64,000 bases of DNA. It comes from JBCBCP01 sp038530575 (GTDB taxonomy: Bacteria; Pseudomonadota; Alphaproteobacteria; Rhodobacterales; Rhodobacteraceae). The stretch covers positions 32,176 to 96,175 of the forward strand of contig JBCBCP010000009.1 of assembly GCA_038530575.1 (NCBI GenBank), written 5' to 3'. This document shows positions 1 to 7,370 of the stretch, piece after piece (position 1 is the stretch's first letter; every line of letters begins with the position of its first letter). The notes under the pieces were generated by a model. The model ran no database searches and had not been told where the DNA came from. It saw nothing but the letters and a program-made list of their open reading frames with translations. Both the position numbers and the translations under genes were made by a program.

Positions 1-408
1 CGCAAGAACATCGTGCGGTCCCTCGGGCAGGCAGGTGGCAAGCAATGGTTCTCGGTTCACGACGACGCTGAAATCGAAGCGGTCAAACGCGGCAAACGCA
101 AGAGCATGACCGGGCGTGTATGGGCGGTCATGCGGGCGACACAGACCTTCACGGTCACTGACCTTGTCATGAGCTTCGACGTCGAACTTGACGATCAGCA
201 GCGCCACAAAATCCGCGAATTCTGCAGGGCTCTCGTTGCGGCGGAGTATCTCAAGGTCATTCAGAAGGCGCGCCCGGATGTTGGACGTGAGGCCTGCTAC
301 CGCTTGGTCAAAAACACCGGTCCGATACCCCCCAGCTTTGGGCGGCGCCTCAGTCTCATCGACCAGAATACCGAGCGCGTGGTCTGGGTTGCAGGGGGTG
401 CGCTATGA
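1..408 (+). CDS. Phage early-region protein, 5' end outside window
   Basis: The reading frame is open to base 1, so the gene probably begins upstream; the first internal start is GTG at 13. The visible part is about 135 residues. Its middle (from about residue 40) looks like a small winged-helix: a hydrophobic helical stretch followed by a basic segment. I do not recognise the family. It overlaps the next gene by 4 nt (ATGA at 405), so it belongs to the prophage early operon, downstream of where Mu-like phages carry transposase A and B. A DNA-binding role is possible but inferred only from shape and context. Confidence 0.6.
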   Translation, partial: RKNIVRSLGQAGGKQWFSVHDDAEIEAVKRGKRKSMTGRVWAVMRATQTFTVTDLVMSFDVELDDQQRHKIREFCRALVAAEYLKVIQKARPDVGREACYRLVKNTGPIPPSFGRRLSLIDQNTERVVWVAGGAL

Positions 409-779
409 GCGAACGCATGCAAGCAGCCCAGGAGGCTTGGGGCGATGTCCCAGACTGGATCGAGGCACTGGTCGAAGCCTGCGACGCGACTTCGCAGAAC
501 AAGGTTGCCGCGCGGCTCGATCGCTCTGCCACCGTGATCAGCCAAGTCTTGAGAGGCACCTACCCGGGCAACCTCGACAACGTAGAGCGCCGGGTGCGCG
601 CTGTGTTTCTGGCGGAGCAGGTGGACTGCCCTGCGCTGGGACCCATCAGCTCTGAAGACTGCCTCGCGTGGCAGGACAAAGCCAAGGAGGAACGAGCGAC
701 CACTCCGTTGAACGTCACGATCACCCGGTCCTGCCGCCGTTGCCCGAGGTTTCGGAATGAGGAGGCCGCAGATGAGTAG
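405..779 (+). CDS. Small HTH-like phage regulator
   Basis: This 124-aa protein has a helix-turn-helix-like stretch at about residues 28-60 (SQNKVAARLDRSATVISQVL), typical of phage regulators, and a Cys-containing C-terminus (CRRCPRF) of unknown role. It is translationally coupled to the previous gene through an ATGA overlap and to the next gene, whose start lies inside its last codons. The position matches the small regulatory genes that follow transposase genes in Mu-like phages of Rhodobacteraceae. The HTH call is by eye and the target is unknown. Confidence 0.6.
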   Translation: MSERMQAAQEAWGDVPDWIEALVEACDATSQNKVAARLDRSATVISQVLRGTYPGNLDNVERRVRAVFLAEQVDCPALGPISSEDCLAWQDKAKEERATTPLNVTITRSCRRCPRFRNEEAADE

Positions 780-1125
780 CTCAGTAAAGCAGAGCCGTGT
801 TCAGGATCGGAACATGCAGATCGTCGGTCGGGCAATGGCTGGCGAAAGCACGTCGCATCTGGCCGAGGCTTTCGGGATGACGGAGAACGCCATCCACACT
901 GTTCTCAGCAATGCCCAGAAAAGGGGATATGTCATTTCCTACAGCGGCAAGATCGGCGTCAGCCGGAAGGGCCTCAACCACATCATTGTCGGCGCCGACC
1001 TCGCCGCCGCGCTCGATCGCTACGCTGAACCATTCAACGTCACCAGGTCCACTTTCGCGCAATGGCTGCTGACTGCTGCCATCGAGCGAGACCTTGTCGC
1101 CGTTCTTCTGGAGGACCACCAATGA
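772..1125 (+). CDS. Small HTH-like phage protein
   Basis: 117 aa from ATG 772; an in-frame ATG at 757 would add five residues. Residues about 15-55 resemble a HTH of the sigma-region-4/LuxR type (GESTSHLAEAFGMTENAIHT). The rest is a helical tail with a short hydrophobic patch. It overlaps both neighbours by a few bases, so it is co-translated within the early operon. A nucleic-acid-binding role is inferred; no family name can be given. Confidence 0.55.
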   Translation: MSSSVKQSRVQDRNMQIVGRAMAGESTSHLAEAFGMTENAIHTVLSNAQKRGYVISYSGKIGVSRKGLNHIIVGADLAAALDRYAEPFNVTRSTFAQWLLTAAIERDLVAVLLEDHQ

Positions 1126-1310
1126 CCAACGCCGTTGCCCGCGAGAGCATCGAACGGCTGGCCACCCGCGCTGTTCGCAAGATCGACAGCCAGGGGCAGC
1201 GCGGCATCACTCTCTGCTCGATGGAAGAGATCGAAGCGATGGCCCTGCAGATCGTTCTGCTGAAGGCCGAACTCAACTCCCAAATTCAGGAGGTCACCCA
1301 TGACCAGTGA
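1122..1310 (+). CDS. Small early phage protein, 62 aa
   Basis: It starts at ATG 1122, overlapping the previous stop as ATGA, and runs 11 nt into the next gene. The protein is almost wholly helical (RESIERLATRAVRKI, then a Met/Leu-rich helix) and may be a short coiled coil. I recognise no family. Overlaps on both sides support it as a true gene rather than a chance frame. A longer frame from 1062 is unlikely because it would run deep into the preceding gene. Confidence 0.5.
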   Translation: MTNAVARESIERLATRAVRKIDSQGQRGITLCSMEEIEAMALQIVLLKAELNSQIQEVTHDQ

Positions 1311-1953
1311 ATTCACCCCAGCCGCGCTGCCATCGGGCATCGAAGACATCCGCGGCGTGCCGCACATGCAGGACGCCAAGGGCAACTGGAAGCCGGTGGG
1401 CAGCTTCAAGCCGCAGGACATCCTTCAGCACGAAACGGTCCTGAAGATCATGGCCTACGCCGTTGCACTGCACGAACAGGTCGCGCGGTTCAAAGCCCAT
1501 ACGTTCGAAGATATCGGGGCCTTCGAGGCGCTCCTCGCCCAGGAATACGAGGCCAAGATCGGCGGGCCCCGCGGGAACAAAACGCTGCTGTCCGCAGACG
1601 GCCGCTACAAGATTGTCGTGCAGGTGTCGGATCGGCTCGATTTCGGCCCCGAACTGCAAACCGCTAAGGCCCTGTTCGACGAGTGCCTGGACGCCTGGTC
1701 CGAAGGTGCGCGGCCAGAGCTGCAGGGTCTCATCTCCGAGGCGTTCAACACCGACAAGACGGGCACGATCAACCGGTCTCAGATCTTCATGCTGCTGCGC
1801 TACGAGAGCGAGGACGAGACCTTCAAGCGCGCCCAGGAGGCGATCAAGGACGCGCTGCGGGTGGTCGGACAGGCGACCTATGTGCGGTGCTATCGTCGCA
1901 AGGATCAGCACGCGGACTGGGAGGCGGTCACGATTGACCTGGCGAAGGCGTAG
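1300..1953 (+). CDS. DUF3164 family phage protein
   Basis: 217 aa, matching in length and sequence the DUF3164 proteins found in the early region of Mu-like phages. They are sometimes misnamed sulfate transporter because of old annotation transfer; nothing here looks like a transporter. The protein is soluble and mixed alpha/beta, with a recognisable middle (GPRGNKTLLSADGRYKI) and a C-terminal helix-rich half. The function of the family is unknown; its place before GemA suggests a role in replication or transposition. It is the last plus-strand gene before a minus-strand insertion. Confidence 0.8.
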   Translation: MTSEFTPAALPSGIEDIRGVPHMQDAKGNWKPVGSFKPQDILQHETVLKIMAYAVALHEQVARFKAHTFEDIGAFEALLAQEYEAKIGGPRGNKTLLSADGRYKIVVQVSDRLDFGPELQTAKALFDECLDAWSEGARPELQGLISEAFNTDKTGTINRSQIFMLLRYESEDETFKRAQEAIKDALRVVGQATYVRCYRRKDQHADWEAVTIDLAKA

Positions 1954-1964
1954 TCATGCTCCAG

Positions 1965-2426
1965 CTATTCGATCTTCCGGAACGCGTACCGGCAACCGCA
2001 GTCCATCAGGCATTCGTTGAGCGGCAGGCGCTCGGGGTTTGCCGGGTCCGCGATCTCTCCGTTACGGGAACGCATCGCATCGCAACACTCTTCACCGATC
2101 TGGATGACGTGGCACATATTCCTCAAAGTTGCGGTGGCTGCGTAGGCGATCGCCTCTCGCTTTCGTTCCCAACGGCTCCACGCCACGACGCGCCCCATGA
2201 GCATCCTGTAAAACTTGGTGTCGGCACCCTTTGGGAACTTGGTCACGCGAACGTAGGCGCCGAAGTAGCTTTCACGAGTAAGCTGTGCCAACTGATCGGC
2301 ATCGAAGCCCTTTGCACCGGGCACGTTCCTGATCACGTCTTCTGCGATCGGGAAGAGATCAACTCGAACACCACCCTCCTCGATCTCTACTGCGGTCAGG
2401 TGGGCTGGTATTTCAGATCCGCTCAT
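1965..2426 (-). CDS. Unknown protein encoded against the early operon
   Basis: 153 aa, transcribed leftwards, ending 12 nt from the stop of the DUF3164 gene. The translation looks natural: balanced composition, an acidic N-terminal beta-rich segment (HLTAVEIEEGGVRVDLFP) and a basic helical middle. The opposite-strand frame over the same bases is Cys/His-rich and patchy, and I judge it a shadow. Four Cys residues lie near the C-terminus (ECCDAM, CLMDCGC), so metal binding is conceivable. The orientation suggests independent expression, as for a lysogeny-expressed accessory gene. No function can be assigned. Confidence 0.55.
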   Translation of the reverse strand: MSGSEIPAHLTAVEIEEGGVRVDLFPIAEDVIRNVPGAKGFDADQLAQLTRESYFGAYVRVTKFPKGADTKFYRMLMGRVVAWSRWERKREAIAYAATATLRNMCHVIQIGEECCDAMRSRNGEIADPANPERLPLNECLMDCGCRYAFRKIE

Positions 2427-2530
2427 CTTGTCGCCTCAGTATTGGTTAAAATCAGGGCCCGCATTGGATCTGTACACGCCCAGGTGAACCGTCGCTTAGA
2501 ACGCCATCGCATTCAACCGGGTGCAGTAAT

Positions 2531-3001
2531 ATGAACCTTGATCAATTCCGCCAGCGCGCCCGCAACATTGTTGAAGCCGCTACAAAGATGCGCGTTCGTC
2601 AGGACGATCTTATCTCCCGCCGTTTGGCCGATATCGCCAGCCGGTGCACGGCAGACGCCGACCAGATCGCGGCGGCAACGGCCTTTGAGCTGACGCGGCA
2701 GGGCATCCAGCTGACCAGCACCGACATGATCGCCGGACAGCCCACCGTTATTGAAACCGGCCCTTTGGACGCCGACGGGTTCCGGCGCGCGGTCATGACC
2801 GCTTGCCTGACATCCGAGACCGCTACGGTCGCGGTCTGGAAACAGCGAAACGCCGATCTGCGGGGGGCAGTGGAGCGTGCTGCGCGCTCGGGAATGACCA
2901 AGCAGCAGATCGATCAGATCATGATGGAAGAGTTGCGCTCCGCCAAGCGCCGCGCGGCCGATCTGGCGGGCGCCACACGCGCTATGGGGCCAACGCAATG
3001 A
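2531..3001 (+). CDS. Unknown helical phage protein
   Basis: 156 aa from ATG 2531, after a 104-nt gap holding the starts of this gene and of the minus-strand gene on its left. The protein is predicted largely helical (RQRARNIVEAATKM, ...DQIMMEELRSAKRRAADL). No known domain is recognised. It resumes the plus-strand early operon. A short frame overlapping its stop (ATGA at 2998) gives no convincing protein. Confidence 0.55.
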   Translation: MNLDQFRQRARNIVEAATKMRVRQDDLISRRLADIASRCTADADQIAAATAFELTRQGIQLTSTDMIAGQPTVIETGPLDADGFRRAVMTACLTSETATVAVWKQRNADLRGAVERAARSGMTKQQIDQIMMEELRSAKRRAADLAGATRAMGPTQ

Positions 3002-3094
3002 GCCCACTCGTAATTTCAAACGAGCAGTCTGTCGGTGGCAAATCGTTTGCCGCCAGATATGCTGCGACGCACACACGTCGAGGGGTTCCTTCAA

Positions 3095-3688
3095 ATGAAC
3101 ACGGACTTGATCAACTTGCCGCTGGAGGTCCAGACGGCGCTGGCATCGGGCTTCATGGCCTACTGGATTGCGTATGTCGGCCTCGATCGCGGGTGGCGCG
3201 GGGTCGATATCGCTCTGCTGACTTTTGCCTTCGGGTTGCCGGCGGTATTCGCCTTCAGGCTTGTAGTGGACCAGAGCGAGATTGCAGCCGTTGCCGCGGG
3301 CATGGCAGCCTCGATCGTCAGCGGAATAGCTTGGCGGGTGTTTCTTCGCGGCGCCGTGTTCTGGCTATTGTCCCGAGCCGGTATTCTTCAAGAGGACGGG
3401 ATCCAGTCCGCCTGGACAGCGCTGATCCAGCAGCGCGGCCTAAAGACCAGCCAATTATCAGTGCACACGAAGGACGGTCGTATTCTCTACATGAACTCGC
3501 ACACCTTTCAGGGAGCGCACCTGAATGGGATGTATTTCGGTCAAGACGGATCAATCGTCATGGTGGTCGAGGAAGAGGAGCTGCCGGACGGCATGGAAGA
3601 GATCAGAGAGGGCGTCACAGACGCGCAGCTTGGCACACGCGTGACGTATATCCCGGCCGATCAGATCGTGCGAGTGAACCTGCGGTAG
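3095..3688 (+). CDS. Small integral-membrane phage protein
   Basis: 197 aa from ATG 3095, chosen because GAGGGG lies about 10 nt upstream; a longer frame from 3035 lacks such a site. Three hydrophobic segments occupy roughly residues 15-35, 40-58 and 65-100. The remainder is a soluble acidic domain with an MVVEEEE stretch, so it is a membrane-anchored protein with a cytoplasmic or periplasmic C-terminal domain. Membrane proteins here in temperate phages are often exclusion factors; that is inference, and no family was recognised. Confidence 0.6.
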   Translation: MNTDLINLPLEVQTALASGFMAYWIAYVGLDRGWRGVDIALLTFAFGLPAVFAFRLVVDQSEIAAVAAGMAASIVSGIAWRVFLRGAVFWLLSRAGILQEDGIQSAWTALIQQRGLKTSQLSVHTKDGRILYMNSHTFQGAHLNGMYFGQDGSIVMVVEEEELPDGMEEIREGVTDAQLGTRVTYIPADQIVRVNLR

Positions 3689-3689
3689 A

Positions 3690-3821
3690 TCACTTTTTCG
3701 GGGGCGGCGCGGCTGGTGCAGCTGGCTTGGGAGACACCCCGGTTGTCGGCTTAGCTGGCGCTGGATTTACCCCTCGCTGCGCGGTCGCTGCGGGCTTGAC
3801 GCCATTCAGTATCTTTTTCAT
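3690..3821 (-). CDS. 43-aa Lys/Pro/Ala-rich protein
   Basis: A short gene reading leftwards from ATG at 3821-3819, with a good ribosome-binding site (AAAGGGA) just upstream. The product begins MKKILNGVKPA and ends in a Pro-Ala-Lys run (PAAPAAPPPKK), with no hydrophobic segment. It follows the minus-strand HTH-like gene at 3910-4161 after an 88-nt gap and may share its transcript. Low-complexity basic tails like this often bind nucleic acid, but no function can be stated. Confidence 0.45.
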   Translation of the reverse strand: MKKILNGVKPAATAQRGVNPAPAKPTTGVSPKPAAPAAPPPKK

Positions 3822-3909
3822 TTTCCGTTCCCTTTCTCGGCTGTCTGTTGATGGCAACTCGGCGGGTTCCTCCCGCTGGGCTTATCGCTGCCCACCCGCC
3901 GGTTTGGCC

Positions 3910-4161
3910 TCAGATCAGAAGCGACTTGTGCTTCTGCAGGATCGCAACGGCTTTATCCCGTGCGCCCTGATGGACATCGCCGCGAAACACGTCGCCAACG
4001 CGATTTGCGTTGGTGCCAAGCTTCTGTACGATGTCGGTGAACGTCTCCCCTTGCAGCCGCATGACCCACGCCGTAACGGCATTGTGGAATGTGAGGCCTT
4101 TTCGCTTGATAGCGATAGGGTTCAGTTTATCACCCGTGATAGGGTGCGTCATGATTGCCAT
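3910..4161 (-). CDS. Small HTH-like protein, candidate regulator
   Basis: 83 aa from ATG at 4161, preceded by a strong AGGAAGGAA site; an upstream in-frame start at 4218 is less likely. The C-terminal half resembles a HTH (GETFTDIVQKLGTNANRVGDVFRG) followed by a basic helix. It faces away from the GemA/Mor operon, across a 340-nt region rich in repeated motifs, so it is a natural candidate for controlling that region. This is inferred from position and fold guess only. Confidence 0.55.
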   Translation of the reverse strand: MAIMTHPITGDKLNPIAIKRKGLTFHNAVTAWVMRLQGETFTDIVQKLGTNANRVGDVFRGDVHQGARDKAVAILQKHKSLLI

Positions 4162-4499
4162 GGGACTTCCTTCCTGCGGCAGTCGCGGTTCCGGAGGGTG
4201 AGATATCCGGTCCCGCATGAGGCCGTGCTTTTGACAAGTTGCACGGTTTCACTCCCCAGGCAGAGTTCGGCGAATCGGCGAACCTGCCCGGGGTTTCACC
4301 ATAACGCGCGGCAAATAGTCTTCACCCCAAATTTTCGCGTTTTTGGTGTGAAATTGCGCTTGACACGCAATATGGCGGGACAACCCATAGGCAGTCTCGA
4401 GGGTGTATCGCAGCTTTCCCGGGGAAACCTCCACAAATTTCGTCCGGCAATGTTCGTACGGACCGCTGCCTCCGCGAAACAAGCCTTTGGGCACGTCCA
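4162..4499 (+). promoter_or_regulatory. Divergent regulatory region with dyad and -35-like boxes
   Basis: No gene is convincing here. An 11-bp dyad with one mismatch (TTCACCCCAAA at 4321-4331, TTTGGTGTGAA at 4342-4352) ends 8 nt before a TTGACA box at 4360. Another TTGACA is at 4231. Partial copies of TTTCACYCC occur near 4245 and 4292. No clean -10 was found at 17 nt from either TTGACA. The layout suits an operator between the minus-strand HTH gene and the plus-strand GemA/Mor operon. Confidence 0.45.
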
Positions 4500-4784
4500 A
4501 TGAGTGCCCTGGACCGCAGCATCGCGGCAATCCGTGAGGTCAGGGCCGACGCCGACGGCCCGGTTTCAGGGGGTATTGAAGGGGTGCTCAAACGCGGGTT
4601 TGAAACCACCTACCCCGACTGGTTCGACGAGGCGCTGCTGAACGCCGCGAGCACCGCCGAGCTTGAGCAGCTGTGTATGATGGCCCGGGTGAAGCTTGGC
4701 CTGTCGCCCACCCTAAGCGGGCTGGTTCGGCGCCGCGAGCGTTTGGAGGCCGAGCTGGCCGGAGCGCTGGAGGGCGGGCTATGA
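4500..4784 (+). CDS. Unknown protein upstream of GemA
   Basis: 94 aa, first gene of the rightward unit 4500-5893. It overlaps GemA by ATGA at 4781. The protein is acidic and helical, with a C-terminal amphipathic helix rich in Arg/Glu (VRRRERLEAELAGALEGG). No family recognised. It is a co-translated accessory gene of the middle operon. Confidence 0.5.
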   Translation: MSALDRSIAAIREVRADADGPVSGGIEGVLKRGFETTYPDWFDEALLNAASTAELEQLCMMARVKLGLSPTLSGLVRRRERLEAELAGALEGGL

Positions 4785-5233
4785 CAGCGAACCTCAAGCG
4801 CCTCATCCATGTCGGCTGCCGCGAGCTGGGGATCGATCAGGACGCGCGTAAGGCGCTGCAGCTCGCCGTGGTCGGCAAGCCCAGCATGTCGGACATGAAC
4901 GAGGACGAACTGAAGAGCGTCCTGCAGCGCCTTAAGGACGATGGGTTCAAGCCTCAGGCCCAATCGGGAAAGCGCCATGCCAAGGCAGGCCGCGCGGATC
5001 TGCGGTTCGTGCACGTGCTCTGGCGCGAGCTGGGCAAGGCCAAGGCGGTTGACGGGACACGCAAGGGGCTGAACGCCTTTATCCGCGCGCGGTTTGGCAC
5101 CGCGTGGGGGTCCGTCCCGGCGGATTTCGACATGCTGACCCGCGCCGATCAGATCAACGACGTGATCCAGGCGCTAAAGGCGATCTGTGACCGGAAAGGC
5201 GTCCAGCTCGACTGGGAGGCTCAGGACCGGTGA
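4781..5233 (+). CDS. gemA: GemA-like regulatory protein (DUF1018)
   Basis: 150 aa, recognised as the GemA/DUF1018 family: an N-terminal block LKRLIHVGCRELGIDQDARKAL and a repeat-like block LRFVHVLWRELGKAKAV near residue 75. In Mu, GemA alters host gene expression and DNA relaxation and is encoded just before mor. The same order is seen here. Start ATG 4781 overlaps the preceding stop. A long upstream extension to 4673 would overlap the previous gene and is rejected. Confidence 0.82.
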   Translation: MTANLKRLIHVGCRELGIDQDARKALQLAVVGKPSMSDMNEDELKSVLQRLKDDGFKPQAQSGKRHAKAGRADLRFVHVLWRELGKAKAVDGTRKGLNAFIRARFGTAWGSVPADFDMLTRADQINDVIQALKAICDRKGVQLDWEAQDR

Positions 5234-5487
5234 AACCCCCGCCCCCGATCGTCACCGACCATGCCGTGCTGCGCTATCTTGAGCGCGCGATGGGCGTTGA
5301 CATCGAGGGCCTGCGCAAGCGCATCGAGCGGACGACAGCTGAGGCCCGAGAGCATGGCGCCAGTGCCGCCTGCGTTCAGGGCGTAAAGTATCAGATCGGC
5401 CGGTCGGGCCGTGTTGTGACCGTCACCGGCACCCACAGCGTCAAGTCCAAGCGCGCTCAGCGTCTGCGGAGGCGGCACGATGGCTGA
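5230..5487 (+). CDS. Small basic phage protein between GemA and Mor
   Basis: 85 aa from GTG 5230, overlapping the GemA stop as GTGA. It starts with a short Pro-rich segment, then VTDHAVLRYLERAMGVDIEGLRKRI, resembling small phage proteins that share the motif DHAVLRYLER. The C-terminus is strongly basic (KSKRAQRLRRRHDG), suggesting nucleic-acid contact. Conserved location between gemA and the activator gene suggests a middle-operon role; the function is unknown. Confidence 0.6.
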   Translation: MKPPPPIVTDHAVLRYLERAMGVDIEGLRKRIERTTAEAREHGASAACVQGVKYQIGRSGRVVTVTGTHSVKSKRAQRLRRRHDG

Positions 5488-5893
5488 GTTCCGTCAGTCC
5501 AAAAAGCTGCCGGTCCGGACCCCCGCGCAGGTTCAGGTCTTCGTTGAAGTCCTTGGCGTTAAGGGCGCGATTGCGTTTCTGGAGGCCTATGGCGGCACCG
5601 AGCTGCATATCTCGGCACGTCCAACCCAGCGCAGCGATCTCGTCAAACGCTTTGGCCAGGACAAGGCCGACGCGCTTGCAGAGCGTGCAGATGAAATCCC
5701 ACGCCGTATCCCCAGTCAAAAGCCCTGGATCGCCCAGGTTCTGCTCGCAGAAGGCCAGTCGGTGGCGCAAGTGGCTAGACGGCTGCGCCTGTCTGACGTT
5801 ACGGTTCGCAAGCATCGCAAAGCGCTGGAAAAACACTCAGGCGCCGAAGACACCCCCCCGAACAACGCCCCCCGCCAGCTGCGGCTCCTGTAG
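5480..5893 (+). CDS. mor: Mor-type transcription activator
   Basis: 137 aa, close to the usual Mor/C length. The N-terminal half carries a dimerisation-like segment, and the C-terminus a clear HTH (VAQVARRLRLSDVTVRKHRKAL). In Mu, Mor activates the middle promoter and the related protein C activates late promoters; only one such gene is seen here, so it may serve the late promoters directly. It ends the early/middle operon, and the next 99 bases hold a dyad shared with the region before the protease gene. Confidence 0.75.
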   Translation: MAEFRQSKKLPVRTPAQVQVFVEVLGVKGAIAFLEAYGGTELHISARPTQRSDLVKRFGQDKADALAERADEIPRRIPSQKPWIAQVLLAEGQSVAQVARRLRLSDVTVRKHRKALEKHSGAEDTPPNNAPRQLRLL

Positions 5894-5992
5894 GTCCCGC
5901 AAACCCTTGTGGGCGGCTCTGCGCTTCGTGCGTCGGTAGTTTCGTGCTCAGGCCCAGACCGCATCGGGCCAGACCGCACAGGGGGAATTACC
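5894..5992 (+). promoter_or_regulatory. Candidate late promoter upstream of lysozyme
   Basis: The dyad CGCAA-ACCC-TTGTG (5898-5911) is followed 35 nt later by CGGTAG (5934-5939). The same pair, with 36-nt offset, occurs before the protease gene at 14917-14959. Two copies of GGCC(C)AGACCGCA lie at 5951 and 5967. Mu late promoters stand before lys and I, matching the two sites. Activator binding is inferred, not shown. Confidence 0.5.
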
Positions 5993-6916
5993 ATGATGAA
6001 GACCAGCGCGCAGGGCGTGGCGTTTATCGAGGCGCATGAAGGGGTCGTGTTAAACGCATATCGCGACCCGGTGGGCATCTGGACGATCGGGGCCGGGCTG
6101 ACCGCCGCCTCTGGCGTTGTGACGCCGAAGGCCGGCATGAAGCTGTCCCGCAGCGAGGCGACCGAGCTGCTGATGCAGTCGCTCGACAAGAACTACGAGC
6201 CCCGTGTGCGCAAGGCCATGCCGGGCGCGCAGCAGCACGAGTTTGACGGCGGCGTGTCGTTTGATTTCAACACGGGCGGGATCTTCAAGGCCAGTTGGGT
6301 CGCTCGGTGGCGGGCAAAAGACAGCGCTGGCGTCCGTGCGCGGATCAAGCTCTGGAACAAGGCTGGCGGCCGCGTGCTGGCCGGTCTGGTGCGGCGGCGC
6401 GAGGAAGAGGCCGAGCTGATCCTTGAAGGGAACTACTTTGGCGCAGAAGAAACGCATGCCATCAGCGAGGCAAACGGCGAGCTCGCACGCCTTGTCGGCC
6501 CCGCGGTTGAAGAGGTGCTGACCATCAAGGAACGCCTCGATAGCTTGGGTTACGCCGTTGGTGACGCGAAGCTCGGCATTCGCCGTGCAGCTGTCGTGCA
6601 GTTTCAGTCGGACCATGGGCTCCATGTCGATGGCATTGTTGGGGCCGCCACACTGGCCACTCTTCAGCGCAGGATGGATGCTCGCAAGAAGGCGGTCGAG
6701 GCTGGTGGCGGCGGTGTTGCAATCGGCGGCGCCACAGCAGCTGGAGGCGCGATTGAGAGTGTCGCAGTCGAGCAGCTCTTCTGGTGGCTGGCCGGCGGCA
6801 TCGCGATCGCTCTGCTCGTCTATGGCCTGGTCCTCGCCATCCGCTACCGCGACATCGTTGCTGCCAATATTGCCCAGATCGCACCCCGCGCCGCGGCGTG
6901 GCTGCGCAGCTGGTAG
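5993..6916 (+). CDS. GH24 endolysin with peptidoglycan-binding domain and membrane tail
   Basis: 307 aa from ATG 5993 (AGGGGGAA upstream). Residues 5-150 are a T4-type lysozyme: the HEG-YRD-WTIG signature gives catalytic Glu16, Asp25 and Thr31. Residues about 180-225 (IKERLDSLGYAVGDAKLG...VDGIVGAATLATLQ) are a PG_binding_1 repeat. A hydrophobic segment near residues 265-290 (LFWWLAGGIAIALLVYGLVLAI) would anchor the C-terminus in the inner membrane. It degrades murein at lysis and is the first gene of the presumed late unit. The C-terminal membrane segment is unusual for a GH24 endolysin and may control its activity. Confidence 0.85.
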   Translation: MMKTSAQGVAFIEAHEGVVLNAYRDPVGIWTIGAGLTAASGVVTPKAGMKLSRSEATELLMQSLDKNYEPRVRKAMPGAQQHEFDGGVSFDFNTGGIFKASWVARWRAKDSAGVRARIKLWNKAGGRVLAGLVRRREEEAELILEGNYFGAEETHAISEANGELARLVGPAVEEVLTIKERLDSLGYAVGDAKLGIRRAAVVQFQSDHGLHVDGIVGAATLATLQRRMDARKKAVEAGGGGVAIGGATAAGGAIESVAVEQLFWWLAGGIAIALLVYGLVLAIRYRDIVAANIAQIAPRAAAWLRSW

Positions 6917-6926
6917 GAGGCCCGCG

Positions 6927-7115
6927 ATGACTACCTCCCTCACCTTCGCGTGGTGGATGGTCCCGCTGATCATCACGATCATCGCTTGGCTGCCCGCCGC
7001 GTTTCATCGCCCGAGCGGCACCTATGATTTTCGTGGGGCCATCTGGCTTTTCGTCGGCGTCGTTGTGACCGCCGCCGCCTGGCTTGTCGCCATCGCTCTC
7101 CGTCACATGGCCTGA
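6927..7115 (+). CDS. 62-aa two-helix membrane protein
   Basis: ATG 6927 follows a near-perfect AGGAGG site 10 nt after the endolysin stop. Two hydrophobic helices (about residues 8-25 and 38-58) are separated by a short polar loop. Position directly behind the lysozyme suggests a lysis-related role (holin or antiholin), but size and topology alone do not settle this. Two other membrane proteins nearby are equally good holin candidates. Confidence 0.6.
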   Translation: MTTSLTFAWWMVPLIITIIAWLPAAFHRPSGTYDFRGAIWLFVGVVVTAAAWLVAIALRHMA

Positions 7116-7129
7116 AAAGGACGCATCAA

Positions 7130-7360
7130 ATGTCTGAATACGTGAATTCCGAGGCTGATGAGCGAACGGCGAATAACGCGGTTCGGCACGCATACCGGGT
7201 CCTTTCCGAGGCTGAGAAAGAGCAAATGGTTGCGCTCAAAGACCTTGGGGCCGCGTTCCTGAGCAAGTGCGACGAAGTTGGGTCGAGCCGGGAAATGTCA
7301 CTGGCAAAGACCAAGATCGAAGAGGCGGTGATGTGGGCCGTCAAACACGTGACCAAGTGA
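7130..7360 (+). CDS. Predicted Acb2/Tad1-type cyclic-nucleotide sponge
   Basis: 76 aa. Residues 14-76 match the Acb2/Tad1 hairpin family as I know it: a first helix NNAVRHAYRVLSEAEKEQM, then the hallmark SREMSLAKTKIEEAVMWAVKH (split around residues 53-73). Family members Acb2 and Tad1 are small phage proteins that bind cyclic oligonucleotides or gcADPR and so block CBASS or Thoeris signalling. It lies among lysis genes with its own ribosome-binding site (AAAGGA). Assignment rests on the C-terminal signature; ligand specificity cannot be read. Many family members of this short form are annotated only as hypothetical. Confidence 0.68.
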   Translation: MSEYVNSEADERTANNAVRHAYRVLSEAEKEQMVALKDLGAAFLSKCDEVGSSREMSLAKTKIEEAVMWAVKHVTK

Positions 7361-7370
7361 GGAAGCCTCC

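Noticed and set aside
1956..2534. 192-aa plus-strand frame opposite 1965-2426
   Set aside because: Composition is unnatural (Cys/His-rich) compared with the minus-strand product.
4249..4500. minus-strand frame in the early gap
   Set aside because: Somewhat protein-like but with no ribosome-binding site, and it covers the dyad and promoter-like boxes.
2803..4503. 566-aa plus-strand frame
   Set aside because: It spans real genes on both strands, is Arg/Gly-rich without domains, and covers the divergent regulatory region.
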